Source: Lachnospiraceae bacterium
GTDB taxonomy: Bacteria > Bacillota > Clostridia > Lachnospirales > Lachnospiraceae
Length of the DNA: 64,000 nucleotides
NCBI GenBank assembly: GCA_024698075.1
Contig: JAILRP010000061.1
Span: 1 to 64,000, forward strand
Reading direction: 5' to 3'
The position numbers were made by a program, and so were the translations under genes. How positions within the stretch are numbered: the stretch's first letter is position 1; the number at the start of each line of letters is the position of its first letter. The notes below the pieces were generated by a model. It saw only the letters and a program-made list of their open reading frames with translations, was not told the origin of the DNA and ran no database searches. Shown here piece after piece: positions 62,022-64,000 of this stretch.

Positions 62022-62080
62022 TTATCTCTCCTCCTGCCGGCAGATCAGGGGCGGCCGGCCACACCCCGTATCACAATGCC

Positions 62081-62896
62081 TTAAGGCGCCGCGAGCGGAT
62101 TGTATATCTTTATCTCAACGCGGCGGTTCTTCGCACGTCCCTCCGGTGTTGAATTATCCGCCACCGGAATGTATTCGCCGCGTCCGCTGTGCTTGATGTT
62201 CGCGGGAATGAGATTTGTATGTTCAACAAGATAGTCAAATACCGAGAGCGCCCTTGCGCTTGAAAGCTCGTTATTGTTGGCAAATCTTGCCGTGTGTATC
62301 GGAACGTTGTCCGTATGTCCCTCTACCTCTATGATGGACTCGGCATATTTCTGAAGTATCACGCCGACCTTTTCCATGAGGGGGAGGGCTTCGGCCTTAA
62401 GTTCTGATTTTCCCGAATCGAAGAGGAGGGCTCCGTTCAGCGTCAGCTCAACATACTGTGATGTAAAGTCGACATCTATGTCACCCTGCAGGTTCTGTTC
62501 GGCAACGGCTTCTTCGATCTTTTCGGCGAGCTCCTCGTTCTGTTTCAGCATCTCCTGCTGCACATCCGAAACCTTCTCGTCGAACTCCTTGAACTCATCC
62601 GATTCCACATCGGATTCCGCAGCCTGTCCCATCGTGTTCATGTACTCATCGAGCTGGGACAGCTGGCTGACGCCGTTGTTTATGAGCAGGCCCTCGAGGA
62701 GTGAGGAACCGCCCGAGTCAAATATCGAAAACGTCTGTGAAAAACTTGCTGCAACTAATGCGAACTTCTCTGCGTCTATCGTAGACATCGCAAAAAGCAT
62801 AACGAAGAAGCACAGCAGAAGGTTCATCAGGTCGGCAAAGGTCGATTGCCACGCCGGCGCGCCTTTTGGCGGCTCTTCTTCTTTGCGTTTAGCCAC
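62081..62896 (-). CDS. motB: Flagellar stator protein MotB
   Basis: 271 residues. A short basic N-terminus leads to one membrane helix with the proton/ion-carrying Asp22 in FADLMNLLLCFFVMLFAMS. A plug/linker region and an OmpA-like peptidoglycan-binding domain follow (GALLFDSGKSELKAEALPLM, IEVEGHTDNVPIHTARFANN NELSSARA, GRGEYIPVADNSTPEGRAKN). The start is GTG at 62896, sharing one base with the motA TAG stop, so the two are translationally coupled. Confidence 0.95.
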   Translation of the reverse strand: MAKRKEEEPPKGAPAWQSTFADLMNLLLCFFVMLFAMSTIDAEKFALVAASFSQTFSIFDSGGSSLLEGLLINNGVSQLSQLDEYMNTMGQAAESDVESDEFKEFDEKVSDVQQEMLKQNEELAEKIEEAVAEQNLQGDIDVDFTSQYVELTLNGALLFDSGKSELKAEALPLMEKVGVILQKYAESIIEVEGHTDNVPIHTARFANNNELSSARALSVFDYLVEHTNLIPANIKHSGRGEYIPVADNSTPEGRAKNRRVEIKIYNPLAAP

Positions 62897-63693
62897 TACT
62901 CTTCGCCTCCCCCTTCTTCGCCGCCGCTGGATCCGCGGTCACCGGGTGCCAGGAACGACTTGAGTTTTTCTTCTATAACCCTCGGGTTTTCGCCGGCCTG
63001 TATGGACAGGAGGCCTTCGATGGTTATCTCTTTGACTTTCATTTCGGCGCCGTTCACCTTCTTGAGCTTTGAAGCAAAAGGCGCACAGATCCAGTTCGCA
63101 AGGACCGATCCGTAGAATGTCGTGATGAGGGCGACGGCCATGTTCGGGCCGAGTGCCGCAACATCATCCATATGGTAAAGCATCATGACGAGTCCGAGCA
63201 GGGTTCCAATCATTCCCCATGCAGGGCCCATTCCGCCGAGGTCTTCCCAGAAGCCTATGTTTACTTTATGGCGGTCATCTATGCTGATAAGTTCTGTTTC
63301 CATTATGCCGCGTACAAGATCGGGGTCTGTACCGTCGACGATGAGCATGACGCCCTTCTGCAGGAAAACATCATCAAGCCCCGATGCGGCTTCTTCAAGC
63401 GAAAGCAGACCTTCCTTACGTGCAACGTTAGAAAGATCTATTATTTTCTGTATTATACCTCCGGGGTTCTCATCCCCATGCATGAATGCGATCTTGGCGC
63501 TCTTTAAGCCGCCCACGAAATCCTTGATGCTCGTACCTGCGAATATAGCGGAAAAAGCTCCGCCGAAAGTGATCATGGCAGAGGGCGCATCCAGGAAGTA
63601 TTTGATTCCGGCCGCACCATCCTGTCCGAGCAGGATAGATACGAACATAAAGACAAGTCCGGCAATTACACCTATTAAGGTTGCTAAATCCAA
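62896..63693 (-). CDS. motA: Flagellar stator protein MotA
   Basis: 265 residues, four membrane helices, ion channel of the stator with MotB. Helices 1-2 are LIGVIAGLVFMFVSILLG and SAMITFGGAFSAIFAGTSIK. The cytoplasmic loop carries ARKEGLLSLEEAASGLDDVF and VRGIMETELISIDDRH. Helices 3-4 include LGGMGPAWGMIGTLLGLVMM, with the conserved Pro, and AVALITTFYGSVLANWICAP. The start codon is TTG with GGGTGG about 9 bases upstream. It has its own predicted promoter (63860-63888) and a structured leader (copy C). Confidence 0.95.
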   Translation of the reverse strand: MDLATLIGVIAGLVFMFVSILLGQDGAAGIKYFLDAPSAMITFGGAFSAIFAGTSIKDFVGGLKSAKIAFMHGDENPGGIIQKIIDLSNVARKEGLLSLEEAASGLDDVFLQKGVMLIVDGTDPDLVRGIMETELISIDDRHKVNIGFWEDLGGMGPAWGMIGTLLGLVMMLYHMDDVAALGPNMAVALITTFYGSVLANWICAPFASKLKKVNGAEMKVKEITIEGLLSIQAGENPRVIEEKLKSFLAPGDRGSSGGEEGGGEE

Positions 63694-63721
63694 CTTTTTA
63701 TACCACCCAACATTTACTTAT

Positions 63722-63845
63722 TGGACGCTCGGCCATAAAAATTCTCCTTCGGAGAATGAGGCCTCGCGGTGCAGACAGGTTCTTCCCCCTAACTGACGTA
63801 AGGACAAACCTCACGTCAGTTCGTGGGCCCCTCCTATCAGCATGT
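63722..63845 (-). repeat. Structured repeat, copy C, forming the motA leader
   Basis: Minus-strand order: GCTGATAGGAGGGGCCCACG, an AACTGACGT/ACGTCAGTT hairpin (63791-63821), CTGCACCGCGAGGCCT, an ATTCTCC-GAA-GGAGAAT hairpin (63741-63757), then ATGGCCGAGCGTCC. It starts only a few bases after the predicted transcription start of motA and ends about 29 bases before the TTG start, so it would be transcribed as the 5' leader. Confidence 0.75.
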
Positions 63846-63859
63846 AAACGCACATAGTC

Positions 63860-63888
63860 ATTTTACTAAAAAAATATGTAAATGTCTA
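63860..63888 (-). promoter_or_regulatory. Promoter upstream of motA
   Basis: On the minus strand, TAGACA (63883-63888), 17 bases, then TAAAAT (63860-63865). Each box has five of six consensus bases. Transcription would begin near 63853, just upstream of structured repeat copy C. Confidence 0.6.
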
Positions 63889-63909
63889 TGAATTCTTTTA
63901 TAGGTGCCC

Positions 63910-63937
63910 AAAAGGGATGCACACTCTGTGTGCACCC
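63910..63937 (-). terminator. Terminator-like hairpin between flbD and motA
   Basis: On the minus strand, GGGTGCACACAGAGTGTGCATCCC forms a stem of 7 plus 3 pairs with one bulged base and a three-base loop, followed by four T. It lies 23 bases past the stop of the upstream gene and just before the motA promoter. Confidence 0.6.
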
Positions 63938-63959
63938 CCGGGGCTATATAAACTGTTTA

Positions 63960-64000
63960 TTATCTCTTAAGGTTCGTCAGTTCCTCGAGCATCGAGTCTG
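63960..64000 (-). CDS. flbD: C-terminal end of an upstream flagellar gene, probably flbD
   Basis: Only the last 12 codons (DSMLEELTNLKR) and a TAA stop at 63960-63962 are inside the window. The residues are compatible with the helical, basic end of FlbD. In clostridial flagellar clusters flbD usually sits directly before motA. The call rests on position more than on sequence. Confidence 0.35.
   Translation of the reverse strand, partial: DSMLEELTNLKR

Noticed and set aside
63722..63845. Cyclic di-GMP riboswitch in the motA leader
   Set aside because: The location fits, but the conserved blocks and hairpin order match neither GEMM class that I know; I keep it as an unassigned structured repeat.

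Overview
The window looks like chromosome from a motile, Gram-positive anaerobe of the Clostridia, most likely a Lachnospiraceae member. The evidence is the full flagellar/chemotaxis gene order of that group (motAB-fliL-fliM-fliY-cheY-fliOPQR-flhBA-flhFG-PilZ-cheBAWCD-fliA), a PolC-type replicase, the MEP isoprenoid pathway, FapA (DUF342) proteins, and Gram-positive promoters and ribosome-binding sites. Every gene I can support is read from the minus strand, so biological order runs from base 64000 down to base 1. I found no rRNA, tRNA, CRISPR array or insertion sequence. The longest gene-free stretch is about 266 bases (63694-63959), and it is described below.

Right third (about 64000-39000): the end of a probable flbD and a terminator, then a promoter and structured leader in front of motA. 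After these come the stator, the C-ring and motor switch genes, the type III export apparatus, the flagellar placement GTPase/ATPase pair, a PilZ brake protein, the chemotaxis core with CheC/CheD adaptation, and sigma-28. The cluster ends in less known genes: a second FapA protein, an acidic peptide, a single-pass membrane protein, an MltG-like protein without its catalytic domain, and a multi-pass membrane protein with an acidic repeat tail. Four copies of an imperfect structured repeat lie between genes of this operon only. This repeat is the most interesting undescribed feature I see.

Middle (about 38900-19400): a secreted CAP-domain protein, then a promoter-led operon (deacetylase, bactofilin, pyrH, frr, uppS, cdsA, dxr, rseP) linking translation, UMP supply, envelope lipid synthesis and isoprenoids. 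It ends at a strong terminator. A three-gene cassette (membrane Ser/Thr kinase plus two secreted or anchored Ig-like surface proteins) follows and separates rseP from ispG-polC, which are usually close together. After polC come a cytoplasmic GH26-like glycosidase, a PHP phosphoesterase and a membrane diguanylate cyclase.

Left third (about 15900-1): valS with its own promoter, a translationally coupled trio (FapA, 49-residue peptide, zinc-ribbon/TPR protein), a PurF paralogue that lacks the catalytic cysteine, two proteins of unknown function, glnS, a DUF2225 protein, a small membrane protein and a parvulin-type lipoprotein. A perfect CIRCE operator overlaps the last codons of the lipoprotein gene and precedes htpG. 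Base and codon usage change sharply inside htpG near base 1510. Bases 1 to about 1510 look as if they come from another genome, either by recombination or by a chimeric assembly.
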